64,000 bases of DNA, taken from Actinobacillus succinogenes 130Z. GTDB lineage: Bacteria > Pseudomonadota > Gammaproteobacteria > Enterobacterales > Pasteurellaceae. The stretch spans positions 2,170,001-2,234,000 of the forward strand of contig NC_009655.1 of assembly GCF_000017245.1 (NCBI RefSeq). Direction: 5' to 3'. How positions within the stretch are numbered: position 1 is the first letter of the stretch; each line of letters opens with the position of its first letter. Both the position numbers and the translations under genes were made by a program. Below, piece after piece: positions 43,563 to 52,380 of this stretch. Below the pieces are notes generated by a model. The model saw only the letters and a program-made list of their open reading frames with translations, was not told the DNA's origin and made no database searches.

Positions 43563-44648
43563 ATGAGCAACTTTACCAAACCCGAATTTCAACCCGCTAC
43601 CGGCGAATACCGTTTTAAAGAACGCTCCGTCGGCGAGCGACGCACACCGCGGTCATCAACCCGAATGGCGGAAAATCAACCAAACCGTCGTCGCCAGCAA
43701 TTTGATTTTGAGCAAAAACCTGCTAAAAACCGACCGCACTTTTCACCGAAATCGGGTAACGGGCGTACCGAAAACCGCCCCGCCCACACTCCGGAATTAA
43801 CGCTGCAAATTACAGAAACTCAATTAGGCAAAGTAAAAGTGGTAACGAAATCTACCGGCGGCGACATCCAGACTAAAAAGAAAAAAACCGGACCGCTTTC
43901 GCCGCGTGCGCCGGAAAAAATCAAGAAAAATCGCGCGGAAGAAATGAAGGTATTCGGTGAAAATGCTTGTTTCACCTTATTTGCACAACGTCCGGCAAGC
44001 ATTATCCGCGTATGGACGACGGTGGAAACCGCCCATAAAACCGGTGAAATGTTCAGTTATCTGGCGGCGAATAAAAAAGTGTATCACGTGGTTGATCGTG
44101 AAGAATTAGAACGGGTCAGCGGAACGGAACACCATGGCGGCATTTGCATGCTGGTAAAAAAACGTCATCCGTTTACTTTAAAAGGCTATCTGGATATTAC
44201 CCGAAAAGAAGATTCGCTCGTACTGCTTGACAACGTCCGCAACCCGCAAAACATCGGCGGAATTCTCCGCACTTGCGCGGTATACGGGGTAAAAGCCCTG
44301 ATTACCGCCGAACCGGAATTAACACAATCCGCCAATGCGATGCGCGTTGCCGAGGGCGGTGCGGAATTCGTCAACATTCTGCAAATAAATGACACGGAAC
44401 AGGCATTAGCACAATTACGTCAGGCCGGCTATCAAGTGATTTTCACCAGCACCGACAAACAGGCAAAAAGCATGAATAAACTGATGCGGATGAAAAAAGC
44501 CGTTTTTGTGTTAAGCGAAAGTGATGTTTCCGGCTTTGCGCAAAACGGCGATGAAGTAGTGAACTTGAGTTTTGCCAATCCGCTGAAAACAGGATTAAAC
44601 GTAGCGGTGACCGCCGGCGTGCTACTGGCGGCACGGGCAACACGATAA
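43563..44648 (+). CDS. yfiF: TrmH/SpoU-family RNA methyltransferase YfiF
   Basis: A 361-residue SPOUT methyltransferase. The first ~120 residues are rich in Arg, Lys, Pro and Gln and look disordered, as in E. coli YfiF. Then come a small substrate-binding domain and the knotted catalytic domain with LDNVRNPQNIGGILRTCAV (motif 1, near 222), the central SESDVSG and the C-terminal NLSFANPLKTGLNVAVTAG (near 335). The methylated RNA is not known. AGGACA precedes the ATG. Confidence 0.85.
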   Translation: MSNFTKPEFQPATGEYRFKERSVGERRTPRSSTRMAENQPNRRRQQFDFEQKPAKNRPHFSPKSGNGRTENRPAHTPELTLQITETQLGKVKVVTKSTGGDIQTKKKKTGPLSPRAPEKIKKNRAEEMKVFGENACFTLFAQRPASIIRVWTTVETAHKTGEMFSYLAANKKVYHVVDREELERVSGTEHHGGICMLVKKRHPFTLKGYLDITRKEDSLVLLDNVRNPQNIGGILRTCAVYGVKALITAEPELTQSANAMRVAEGGAEFVNILQINDTEQALAQLRQAGYQVIFTSTDKQAKSMNKLMRMKKAVFVLSESDVSGFAQNGDEVVNLSFANPLKTGLNVAVTAGVLLAARATR

Positions 44649-44665
44649 CTCGACGAATACACCCG

Positions 44666-44692
44666 AACGGGAACTGAAGTTCCCGTTTTTAT
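44666..44692 (+). terminator. Terminator after yfiF
   Basis: AACGGGAACT and AGTTCCCGTT form a 10-bp stem with a 2-nt (GA) centre, followed by TTTTATT. Confidence 0.85.
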
Positions 44693-44706
44693 TACCCGTT
44701 TGCACA

Positions 44707-45423
44707 TCAAAAGAACGTTGTCCAAACGGCCGAAATCGGCATAGCAATAAATAATGCCGGCAACATATTGCCCGCCTGAAAATTCTTAATTCCACAAATA
44801 CGGAACCCCGTCGCTACCATCAATACCCCGCCGGTTGCAGCAAAATCCGCCCGCATTTCCGCACTAATCAACGGAATCAAAAACGTAGCACTGAACGCCA
44901 GAATCAATTGCACTGCAATCTGCGGCACAAACAACATAGAAACCGAAATGCCTAAAGTGGTGGCAAAAATAATAGCCGTAAAGAAATCCAGAAAAGCTTT
45001 CACGATCAGAATACTTTCGTCGCCAGTAATACCTTCGTTCATGGCCCCGAAAATACCCGTTCCGCTGAAAGACAATAAAACCAACAAACCTACAAATTTC
45101 TGTAAAAATTCTTCATGGGAATGATGGCTGCCGTTCGTCGGGAAAATGCGTTCCATAATACCTTTGGCGCCCGCTGCCAAATGATTAATTCCGCTTTCCA
45201 ATAAAATCAGTTCTCCGATAATCGTACCCAGCAACACGGAAAGCACCATGGCGGGCATACTATGCACTTTCGCCACCATGGATATTCCCATCGCCATGGA
45301 ACATAATCCGAACAATAATGTTAAATTTGTCCGTAACCGTTCAGGTACCCGACCGCCTAACATCGCACCCAACACACCGCCCAACACAATGGCACCCGCA
45401 TTAATAAAAGGACCGACAACCAT
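44707..45423 (-). CDS. DUF554 family membrane protein (YqgA/YdfK-like)
   Basis: A 238-residue inner-membrane protein with about seven hydrophobic helices and the family motifs GPFINAGAIVLGGVLGAMLG at the N-terminus and SGTGIFGAMNEGITGD near residue 120. Function is unknown, though transport is often assumed. GGAG precedes the ATG. Between the tonB end and yfiF it stands alone. Confidence 0.85.
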   Translation of the reverse strand: MVVGPFINAGAIVLGGVLGAMLGGRVPERLRTNLTLLFGLCSMAMGISMVAKVHSMPAMVLSVLLGTIIGELILLESGINHLAAGAKGIMERIFPTNGSHHSHEEFLQKFVGLLVLLSFSGTGIFGAMNEGITGDESILIVKAFLDFFTAIIFATTLGISVSMLFVPQIAVQLILAFSATFLIPLISAEMRADFAATGGVLMVATGFRICGIKNFQAGNMLPALFIAMPISAVWTTFF

Positions 45424-45551
45424 AGAAACTCCGATAATCAGGGTCTTGTAAAACTTGTTAATAGAGCCGGTTATTCGCAGCGTTTTACGCCTAGCCTGCG
45501 GCTGTTTCGGGCGACGCCGCCACCGTTTCTGAAAAATAAGCGGTCTCTAAA

Positions 45552-45589
45552 AAGTGCGGTCAAAAATTCGAAAGATTTTGACCGCACTT
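45552..45589 (-). terminator. Uptake-sequence hairpin after tonB
   Basis: AAGTGCGGTCAAAA (45552-45565) and TTTTGACCGCACTT (45576-45589) form a 14-bp stem. It lies 36 bp beyond the tonB stop, and the T-rich part is built into the stem. Confidence 0.65.
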
Positions 45590-45624
45590 GACATTCTACG
45601 CCGATTTTTCCGCAATGAAAAACC

Positions 45625-46422
45625 CTATTGAATTTTAAAGCTGATCGGCACGCTGATGGCATTGCTCATACCCGCAGGTTTGGGACCGACGGATTTTGCG
45701 GCATTCACCGCCGCTAAAGCGGAATTGTCCAGATCCTCCGTACCGGAAGATTTAACAATATGCGCTCCGCTGATAACACCGTTGTTACCGATAGAAAACG
45801 CCACTACCACAACACCTTGTTTACGCATCATACGGGCGCGCTGGGAATATTTTTTATGCCGTTCGATTTCACGGCGAATTCGGGATTTATATTCCGCCAC
45901 TTCCGACGAACTCGCCCCGCTGCCGGTTAAATTTGCATTATTGCTGTTGGCATTGGCTGAAGTTGCGGTCGCTTTCGAATTCACATTAGCATTACCCATA
46001 CGAACGCGATCCGCCACAACGGCATTCGGTTGCGGATTCGGGGCGGCTCGCGCCGTCTCGTTAACCGTTTTTTTCACCGGTTTTTGTTTTTTTTCAGGCG
46101 GTTTTTCTTTAGGTTTTTCCTTTGCTTTTTCTTTCGGCTTTTCTTTTGGTTTTTCCGGTTTCGGTTTCAACGTCGGATCCGCCACCATTTCTTTTTTCTC
46201 CGGTTCGGGTTCCGCCTGTTTTACCGGCTCGGGTTCCGGCTGCGACGGAATGCTTTCCACCGTGGTCGCCATCAGCATTTCCATAGAAATATTAGTGGAA
46301 ATTTCCTCCGCACTTTGCCCGTTGACACTTTCCTCATCCTTAAATGCCGTAAACAACGCCACCGCCAATCCCGCGTGGAAAATCGCCGAACCGATGAAAC
46401 CCAGCCAAGAATTACCTTTCAT
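45625..46422 (-). CDS. tonB: Energy transducer TonB
   Basis: TonB couples the proton motive force to outer-membrane receptors for iron and haem. The 265-residue protein has an N-terminal anchor (SWLGFIGSAIFHAGLAVALF), a long Pro-Glu-Lys spacer with PEPEP and repeated PKEK units (about 60-125), and a C-terminal domain ending in VPISFKIQ. Its ATG directly follows the exbD stop, so translation is coupled. It is the last gene of exbB-exbD-tonB, the Haemophilus order. Confidence 0.94.
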   Translation of the reverse strand: MKGNSWLGFIGSAIFHAGLAVALFTAFKDEESVNGQSAEEISTNISMEMLMATTVESIPSQPEPEPVKQAEPEPEKKEMVADPTLKPKPEKPKEKPKEKAKEKPKEKPPEKKQKPVKKTVNETARAAPNPQPNAVVADRVRMGNANVNSKATATSANANSNNANLTGSGASSSEVAEYKSRIRREIERHKKYSQRARMMRKQGVVVVAFSIGNNGVISGAHIVKSSGTEDLDNSALAAVNAAKSVGPKPAGMSNAISVPISFKIQ

Positions 46423-46809
46423 TTACTGACCTTTATCTTTCACTGTTACAATAGCGACGTTTTTAATGTTATTTTTTGCCATTAAATCGGTAATCGAAAC
46501 GAAATTCTGAAATGAAGATTCCGCGTCCACTTTCAATGTCACTTTTTGTTCTTTATCCCAAGCGGCAATTTCTTTTTCCAACGCCGCCTGTTCTATCGGT
46601 TGATCATTAAAGAAAATTTTACCTTCCGCGTTCACGGTTAATAATTTCGCCAAATCATCCGACTTAAACGCTACGGTTTGCGACGCCTTCGGCACGTTCA
46701 CCTGAATTTTCCCCTGGGAAATAAAAGATGCCGTAATCAACACGATTGCCAGCAGCACCAGCATGATGTCGATAAAAGGAATGATGTTTATTTCATCAAA
46801 TTTTTTCAT
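46423..46809 (-). CDS. exbD: TonB system protein ExbD
   Basis: ExbD is part of the inner-membrane ExbB-ExbD motor. The 128-residue protein has one N-terminal helix with the essential Asp in INIIPFIDIMLVLLAIVLIT (near residue 14) and a periplasmic domain. GGAG lies 9 bases before the ATG. It is 12 bp from exbB and abuts tonB. Confidence 0.94.
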   Translation of the reverse strand: MKKFDEINIIPFIDIMLVLLAIVLITASFISQGKIQVNVPKASQTVAFKSDDLAKLLTVNAEGKIFFNDQPIEQAALEKEIAAWDKEQKVTLKVDAESSFQNFVSITDLMAKNNIKNVAIVTVKDKGQ

Positions 46810-46821
46810 ATTCGGACTCCG

Positions 46822-47277
46822 TTACGCACCGATATTTTTGGTGCTGTTTAACGCCTTCCATTTCAAACGCTGCACGTCCACTCTGCGCCCTAAAGCGCTG
46901 TAAAACACCATAGACGGAATGGCCACCAAAATCCCCACCGCCGTGGCTTTTAACGCTAAAGATAAATGCAGCATAATAGCGGCGGCGTCAATATCGCCGG
47001 CAGACGTACCTAAATCGTAAAAAGTTAATAAAATCCCGATTACGGTTCCCAATAAACCGATATAAGGTGCATTGGCGCCAATGGTGGAAATAATGGTTAA
47101 ATGGCGGGTTAAATCAATGTCCAGCGAATGAATATTACTGTACGTACTCACTTTGACTTTACTTAAAAAGATAAAACGTTCGATCACGAACCACAACATA
47201 ATAAAGCTCATTAAACCTAATAAGCCGAGGATGATATAATCGCTGTAATTTTTGAGAAATTCGAATAATGCCGGCAT
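46822..47277 (-). CDS. exbB: TonB system protein ExbB
   Basis: ExbB is the proton-channel subunit that drives TonB. The 151-residue protein has three helices and the conserved GTVIGILLTFYDLG (near residue 85) and ALKATAVGILVAIPSMVFY (near 115). The start at 47277 (MPALFEFLKNYSDYIILG) is chosen for AAGGG upstream and the Haemophilus length of about 150; an upstream in-frame start would add 29 residues through the promoter. A Fur-like palindrome precedes it. Confidence 0.93.
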   Translation of the reverse strand: MPALFEFLKNYSDYIILGLLGLMSFIMLWFVIERFIFLSKVKVSTYSNIHSLDIDLTRHLTIISTIGANAPYIGLLGTVIGILLTFYDLGTSAGDIDAAAIMLHLSLALKATAVGILVAIPSMVFYSALGRRVDVQRLKWKALNSTKNIGA

Positions 47278-47303
47278 GGAGAACCCTTTAAAAGATAAGA
47301 AAA

Positions 47304-47338
47304 ACAATAAGTCTAATTGATAATCAGTTTCAATTAGA
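47304..47338 (-). promoter_or_regulatory. exbB promoter overlapped by a Fur-like palindrome
   Basis: TCTAATTGA and TCAATTAGA (47312-47338) form a perfect 9-bp inverted repeat with a 9-nt centre. Within it TGATAAT-C-AGTTTCA matches the Fur 7-1-7 motif at 12 of 14 positions. A minus-strand promoter, TTGAAA (47328-47333) and TATTGT (47304-47309) with 18 bp, overlaps it, as expected for iron repression. Confidence 0.6.
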
Positions 47339-47505
47339 TTACGGATTCTAACAAAGTTAAACAAAGGCGTAAACCGCTTAATCGGCTGATTTCATGAAAT
47401 AGATCAAAATGCGGTGGGAAAGTGCGGTCAAAAAAATCAAATACTGCAGAATGACTAAAAGTGCGGTAGAATTCCCGCCAGTTTTTGTATAAAAAAGAGA
47501 ATCGA

Positions 47506-48543
47506 ATGAAAGTATTAGGTATTGAAACTTCCTGTGATGAAACCGGTGTCGCCATTTACGATTCGGAACAAGGGTTGATCGCAAATCAGCTTTATACCCA
47601 AATTGCATTGCACGCCGATTACGGCGGCGTAGTGCCGGAATTGGCGTCGCGCGATCATATCCGTAAAACCGCACCGCTCATTCGGGCGGCATTAAAAGAA
47701 GCCGATCTCACGGCCGAAGATATTGACGGTATTGCCTATACGGCAGGGCCGGGATTAGTCGGCGCATTATTGGTGGGCGCAACCATTGCGCGTTCACTGG
47801 CGTTTGCCTGGAATGTGCCGGCGGTGAGCGTACACCATATGGAGGGGCATCTGCTGGCGCCTATGCTGGAATCACCGCAAAACCGACCGCACTTTCCCTT
47901 CGTCGCGTTGCTGGTTTCCGGCGGACACACTCAACTGGTGCGGGTTGACGGCGTAGGAAAATACGAATTATTAGGCGAAAGCATCGACGATGCCGCCGGT
48001 GAAGCCTTCGACAAAACAGCGAAACTGTTAGGATTGGACTATCCCGGCGGCGCCGCCCTTTCCCGCTTGGCGGAAAAAGGTTCGGCAGGACGCTTTACTT
48101 TCCCGAAACCGATGACCGATCGACCGGGTTTGGATTTCAGTTTTTCCGGTTTAAAAACCGCGGCGGCAAATACGATTCGTCAGACAATCAAACAGAAAGG
48201 CGACCTGACGGAACAAACCAAAGCGGATATTGCCCACGCATTCCAGACCGCTGTAGTAGAAACCTTGGCAATCAAATGCAAACGTGCCTTGCAACAAACC
48301 GGTTACAATACGTTAGTGATTGCCGGCGGTGTCAGCGCCAATAAACAACTGCGACACAGACTCGCTCAATTAATGCACGCATTAGGTGGCAAAGTATTCT
48401 ATCCTTCTCCGCAATTCTGTACCGACAACGGCGCAATGATTGCTTATGTCGGGCACTTACGTTTACAGGCGGGTGAATCTTCCGGTTTGGAAGTCGATGT
48501 TAAACCCCGCTGGGTAATGACGGAGTTGCCGGCATTAGCATAA
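47506..48543 (+). CDS. tsaD: tRNA threonylcarbamoyl transferase TsaD
   Basis: TsaD completes t6A37 synthesis on ANN-decoding tRNAs, with TsaB and TsaE. The 345-residue ASKHA-fold protein opens with MKVLGIETSCDETGVAIYD, has the iron-binding HHMEGH (near 110) and GGHTQLV (near 135), and closes with the metal Asp in FCTDNGAMIAYVG. The ATG at 47506 follows AAGAGA; an upstream start adds seven unsupported residues. It is divergent from exbB. Confidence 0.97.
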   Translation: MKVLGIETSCDETGVAIYDSEQGLIANQLYTQIALHADYGGVVPELASRDHIRKTAPLIRAALKEADLTAEDIDGIAYTAGPGLVGALLVGATIARSLAFAWNVPAVSVHHMEGHLLAPMLESPQNRPHFPFVALLVSGGHTQLVRVDGVGKYELLGESIDDAAGEAFDKTAKLLGLDYPGGAALSRLAEKGSAGRFTFPKPMTDRPGLDFSFSGLKTAAANTIRQTIKQKGDLTEQTKADIAHAFQTAVVETLAIKCKRALQQTGYNTLVIAGGVSANKQLRHRLAQLMHALGGKVFYPSPQFCTDNGAMIAYVGHLRLQAGESSGLEVDVKPRWVMTELPALA

Positions 48544-48551
48544 TTTTCCCT

Positions 48552-48593
48552 GAGAACGAACGACTATTCGTATCTGACTACCGTTCGTTTTCT
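48552..48593 (+). terminator. Terminator after tsaD
   Basis: GAGAACGAACG and CGTTCGTTTTC form a 10-of-11 bp stem around a 20-nt loop, 9 bp past the stop. Confidence 0.55.
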
Positions 48594-48631
48594 GCTGCCT
48601 CTTTTATTTAACATAAAATATTTTCACTTTT

Positions 48632-48663
48632 CCCTTGAAATCCGAAATTCCGCTCTCACTTAG
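48632..48663 (+). promoter_or_regulatory. Sigma-32-like heat-shock promoter of clpB
   Basis: CCCTTGAAA (48632-48640) matches the sigma-32 -35 element. After 14 bp CTCACTTA resembles the -10 CCCCATTTA. About 42 bp ahead of the clpB ATG. Confidence 0.6.
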
Positions 48664-48705
48664 ATAAACGTAAACACAATATTCACTCTTTTCAGGAGAG
48701 CAAAC

Positions 48706-51276
48706 ATGAACATCGATAAATTTACCACCAAATTCCAACAAGCCTTAGGCGAAGCGCAATCCTTAGCTTTAGGAAAAGATAATCAATTTATAGAACCCGC
48801 CCATTTGTTGACCGCACTTTTGAATCAACAAGACGGTTCCATTGCGCCGATTCTAACGGCAAGCGGCGCTAATGTGGCGACGTTGCGCAGCGAATTAAAT
48901 GCGGAAATCAGCAAATTGCCGCAAGTTTCCGGTAACGGAGGCGATGTACAGATTTCCCGCCAGTTAGTGAATTTACTGAACTTATGCGACAAAATCGCAC
49001 AACGCCAGCACGATAAATTTATTTCCAGCGAAATTTTCTTACTCGCCATATTCGAAGAAAAAGGTAGTCTGGCAGAAATACTGCGTAAGTGCGGTGCCAA
49101 AAAAGAAAGTTTAGAGGCAGCCATTAAACATGTGCGCGGAGGGCAAAACGTGAACGATCAAAATGCCGAAGACAGTCGTCAGGCACTGGAAAAATACACT
49201 ATCGATTTAACCGAACGGGCGGAAAGCGGCAAGCTCGACCCGGTAATCGGTCGTGACGACGAAATCCGTCGCGCTATTCAGGTGCTGCAACGTCGTACCA
49301 AAAACAATCCGGTACTAATCGGCGAACCGGGTGTCGGTAAAACCGCCATTGTAGAAGGTTTGGCGCAACGCATTGTAAACGGTGAAGTGCCGGAAGGCTT
49401 AAAAGGCAAACGTGTTTTGTCCTTAGATATGGGAGCCTTGATTGCCGGCGCCAAATACCGCGGTGAATTCGAAGAGCGGTTGAAAGCCGTGTTAAAAGAA
49501 CTGGCACAGGAAGAAGGTTCGGTGATTTTATTCATCGACGAAATTCATACAATGGTGGGCGCAGGTAAAACAGACGGCGCAATGGATGCGGGCAACCTGC
49601 TGAAACCATCCCTTGCCCGCGGTGAATTGCACTGTGTCGGCGCCACTACTTTAGACGAATACCGCCAATACATCGAAAAAGATGCGGCGTTGGAACGTCG
49701 TTTCCAAAAAGTATTCGTGGGCGAACCGAGCGTAGAAGATACCATCGCCATTTTGCGCGGTTTACAGGAACGTTACGAATTACACCATCACGTGGAAATT
49801 ACCGACCCGGCAATCGTTGCGGCGGCGACCCTTTCTCATCGTTACATTTCCGATCGCCAGCTGCCGGATAAAGCCATCGATTTAATCGACGAAGCAGCAT
49901 CCAGCATCCGGATGGAAATAGACAGCAAACCGTTACCGTTGGATAAACTGGAACGCCGCATTATTCAGTTAAAACTGGAACAACAGGCGCTGAAGAAAGA
50001 GGACGACGAAGCCAGCCGTAAGCGTTTGGAAATGCTGGAAAAAGAACTGGCGGAAAAAGAACGTGAATACGCGGAACTGGAAGAAGTATGGAAAAGCGAA
50101 AAAGCCGCGTTATCCGGTACGCAACATATTAAAGCCGAACTGGAAAATGCCCGTACCCAGATGGAACAGGCGCGCCGAGCCGGTGATTTGAACAAGATGT
50201 CCGAATTGCAGTACGGTACCATTCCGGCATTGGAAAAACAACTTGCCGACGCCGATAAATCCGAAGGCAAGGAAATGAAACTGTTGCGTTATCGCGTTAC
50301 CGACGAAGAAATCGCCGAAGTGCTTTCCCGCGCCACCGGTATTCCGGTTTCCCGTATGATGGAAGGTGAAAAAGAAAAACTGTTGCGTATGGAACAGGAA
50401 TTGCACAAACGCGTAGTGGGACAAAGCGAAGCGGTTGAAGCGGTGGCGAATGCCATTCGTCGTAGCCGGGCAGGATTATCCGATCCGAATCGCCCGATCG
50501 GTTCTTTCCTGTTCTTAGGTCCGACCGGGGTAGGTAAAACCGAACTTTGCAAAACCTTGGCAAACTTTATGTTCGACGACGAAAACGCCATGGTACGTAT
50601 CGATATGTCCGAATTTATGGAAAAACACAGCGTATCCCGTTTAGTCGGCGCGCCTCCGGGTTATGTGGGCTATGAAGAAGGCGGTTACTTAACCGAAGCT
50701 GTCCGCCGCCGTCCATACTCTGTCATCTTATTAGATGAAGTGGAAAAAGCGCACCACGATGTGTTCAACATATTATTGCAGGTTTTAGACGACGGACGTT
50801 TAACCGACGGACAAGGCCGCACCGTGGATTTCCGCAACACAGTGGTTATTATGACCTCTAATCTGGGTTCCGATTTAATTCAGGAAAACCGCAGCCTAGG
50901 TTATGAAGGCATGAAAGAAATCGTAATGTCGGTGGTAGGACAACATTTCCGCCCGGAATTCATCAACCGTATTGACGAAACGGTAGTCTTCCATCCGTTA
51001 GCCAAAGAAAACATCAAAGCCATTGCCCAAATTCAACTGGCTCGTTTGGCAAAACGTATGGCAGAACACGGTTATCAGATTTCCTTCAGCGATGCGGCAC
51101 TGGATTTCATCAGCGAAGTGGGCTACGACCCGATTTACGGCGCACGTCCGTTAAAACGGGCTATCCAGCAGGAAATCGAAAATCCGTTAGCCAACGAAAT
51201 CCTGTCCGGTAAATTATTACCAAGCAAACCGGTCACGGTGGATTATCAAGACGGTAAAATTGCGGCAAAACAATAA
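48706..51276 (+). CDS. clpB: ATP-dependent disaggregase ClpB
   Basis: ClpB pulls proteins out of aggregates together with DnaK. The 856-residue AAA+ protein has an N-domain (about 1-145), first Walker A GEPGVGKTAIVEGLA (near 205), a long coiled-coil middle domain rich in Glu, Lys and Leu (about 410-530), second Walker A LGPTGVGKTELCKTLA (near 605) and a C-terminal domain. AGGAG precedes the ATG. Two uptake sequences lie inside the gene. A heat-shock promoter fits its role. Confidence 0.98.
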   Translation: MNIDKFTTKFQQALGEAQSLALGKDNQFIEPAHLLTALLNQQDGSIAPILTASGANVATLRSELNAEISKLPQVSGNGGDVQISRQLVNLLNLCDKIAQRQHDKFISSEIFLLAIFEEKGSLAEILRKCGAKKESLEAAIKHVRGGQNVNDQNAEDSRQALEKYTIDLTERAESGKLDPVIGRDDEIRRAIQVLQRRTKNNPVLIGEPGVGKTAIVEGLAQRIVNGEVPEGLKGKRVLSLDMGALIAGAKYRGEFEERLKAVLKELAQEEGSVILFIDEIHTMVGAGKTDGAMDAGNLLKPSLARGELHCVGATTLDEYRQYIEKDAALERRFQKVFVGEPSVEDTIAILRGLQERYELHHHVEITDPAIVAAATLSHRYISDRQLPDKAIDLIDEAASSIRMEIDSKPLPLDKLERRIIQLKLEQQALKKEDDEASRKRLEMLEKELAEKEREYAELEEVWKSEKAALSGTQHIKAELENARTQMEQARRAGDLNKMSELQYGTIPALEKQLADADKSEGKEMKLLRYRVTDEEIAEVLSRATGIPVSRMMEGEKEKLLRMEQELHKRVVGQSEAVEAVANAIRRSRAGLSDPNRPIGSFLFLGPTGVGKTELCKTLANFMFDDENAMVRIDMSEFMEKHSVSRLVGAPPGYVGYEEGGYLTEAVRRRPYSVILLDEVEKAHHDVFNILLQVLDDGRLTDGQGRTVDFRNTVVIMTSNLGSDLIQENRSLGYEGMKEIVMSVVGQHFRPEFINRIDETVVFHPLAKENIKAIAQIQLARLAKRMAEHGYQISFSDAALDFISEVGYDPIYGARPLKRAIQQEIENPLANEILSGKLLPSKPVTVDYQDGKIAAKQ

Positions 51277-51301
51277 GCCGTTAAAAAACAGTGATAAAAC
51301 G

Positions 51302-51339
51302 GACCGCACTTTAGCAACTAAAGTGCGGTTGTTTTTTTA
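51302..51339 (+). terminator. Terminator after clpB made of two uptake sequences
   Basis: ACCGCACTTTAG (51303-51314) and CTAAAGTGCGGT (51318-51329) form a 12-bp stem with loop CAA, followed by TGTTTTTTT. Confidence 0.92.
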
Positions 51340-51400
51340 AGGGTTTTTCTGTTATATCATAATCTCAATCAAAACAGACACAGACAACGGAGACCTTATC

Positions 51401-52075
51401 ATGCAACCTCGTGAAATAGCAAAATTCATCGATCACACTGCTCTCACCACCGAGAAAACGGAACAGGATATTCTTAAACTTTGCGATGAAGCCGTCGCTC
51501 ATCATTTCCGGTCGGTTTGTATCAATTCAGGTTATATTCCTTTGGCAAAACAAAAATTAACCGGTACAGGTGTGAAAATCTGTACTGTCGTCGGTTTCCC
51601 GCTGGGGGCAAATCTCTCTTCCGTTAAAGCTTTTGAAGCGCAGGAAGCGATTAAAGCAGGCGCCCAAGAGGTGGACATGGTCATTAATGTGGGGCTAATC
51701 AAATCCGGCAAATGGGATGAAGTGCGGTCGGATATCGAACAGGTTTTACACGCCTGTCGAGGAACGTTATTAAAAGTCATTTTAGAAACCTGCTTGTTAA
51801 CGAAAGCAGAAATCGTACACGCCTGTGAAATCTGCCGCGATTTAAACGTCGGCTTTGTCAAAACCTCCACCGGTTTCAATAAAAGCGGCGCTACCGTTGC
51901 GGATGTCGCATTAATGCGCCAAACCGTCGGAGAAAATATCGGCGTCAAAGCCTCCGGCGGCATTCGCGATACACAAACCACGTTAGCAATGATTAATGCC
52001 GGTGCAACACGTATCGGTGCCAGCGCCGGTATTGCGATTATTCAGGGATTGCAGGACAATAACGGCGGATATTAA
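51401..52075 (+). CDS. deoC: Deoxyribose-phosphate aldolase
   Basis: DeoC splits 2-deoxyribose 5-phosphate into glyceraldehyde 3-phosphate and acetaldehyde in nucleoside salvage. The 224-residue TIM-barrel protein has EVDMVINVG (near residue 88), KVILETCLL (near 125) and the Schiff-base Lys in FVKTSTGFNKSGAT (near 155). It is of the short type common in Pasteurellaceae. GGAG precedes the ATG. No other deo genes are next to it. Confidence 0.96.
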   Translation: MQPREIAKFIDHTALTTEKTEQDILKLCDEAVAHHFRSVCINSGYIPLAKQKLTGTGVKICTVVGFPLGANLSSVKAFEAQEAIKAGAQEVDMVINVGLIKSGKWDEVRSDIEQVLHACRGTLLKVILETCLLTKAEIVHACEICRDLNVGFVKTSTGFNKSGATVADVALMRQTVGENIGVKASGGIRDTQTTLAMINAGATRIGASAGIAIIQGLQDNNGGY

Positions 52076-52380
52076 AAAAGCTAAAAATCTGCGGCACTTT
52101 AATGCTAAAGTGAGATCGATTTTTTGCTTGTTTTTTCAGAGACATGATGGCTGTCCTTATAGTTGTTTTCGTTGACAAACTAAGCATTAGCGCTCAAGTT
52201 TTGAAAGATAAAAAACAGGCTGGAAAAGCTTGCTTTAAGGGAAAATCAGAACAGAACTTAGTTGAACCGCCTGCAACTCAGTAGCGAAATACATATTTTT
52301 TCTTTACGCGGTTGATGAACATCGAAAAAAACCCTCCGATATTTTCACGTCGGAGGATTAATTTTTTACGGTTAACCGAG
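52076..52380. other. Gene-free region between deoC and ypfJ
   Basis: About 305 bp. Near deoC there is a hairpin (CACTTTA-ATGC-TAAAGTG, then ATTTTTT) that looks like a decayed twin uptake-sequence terminator. Near ypfJ there is a second terminator (own entry). Between them is a 46-codon frame from 52144 with no ribosome site or known motif, not called as a gene. Confidence 0.6.
52325..52369 (-). terminator. Bidirectional terminator after ypfJ
   Basis: CCTCCGA (52333-52339) and TCGGAGG (52350-52356) with a 10-nt loop, flanked by AAAAAA on the left and TTTTTT on the right, 12-25 bp beyond the ypfJ stop. Confidence 0.8.

Noticed and set aside
45656..46485. Long plus-strand frames opposite tonB rich in Phe, Arg and Ser
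   Set aside because: Mirror image of the Pro-Lys-Glu spacer of tonB; tonB is clearly real.
52144..52284. A 46-codon frame between deoC and ypfJ
   Set aside because: No ribosome site, no recognised motif, no neighbour link; likely chance.
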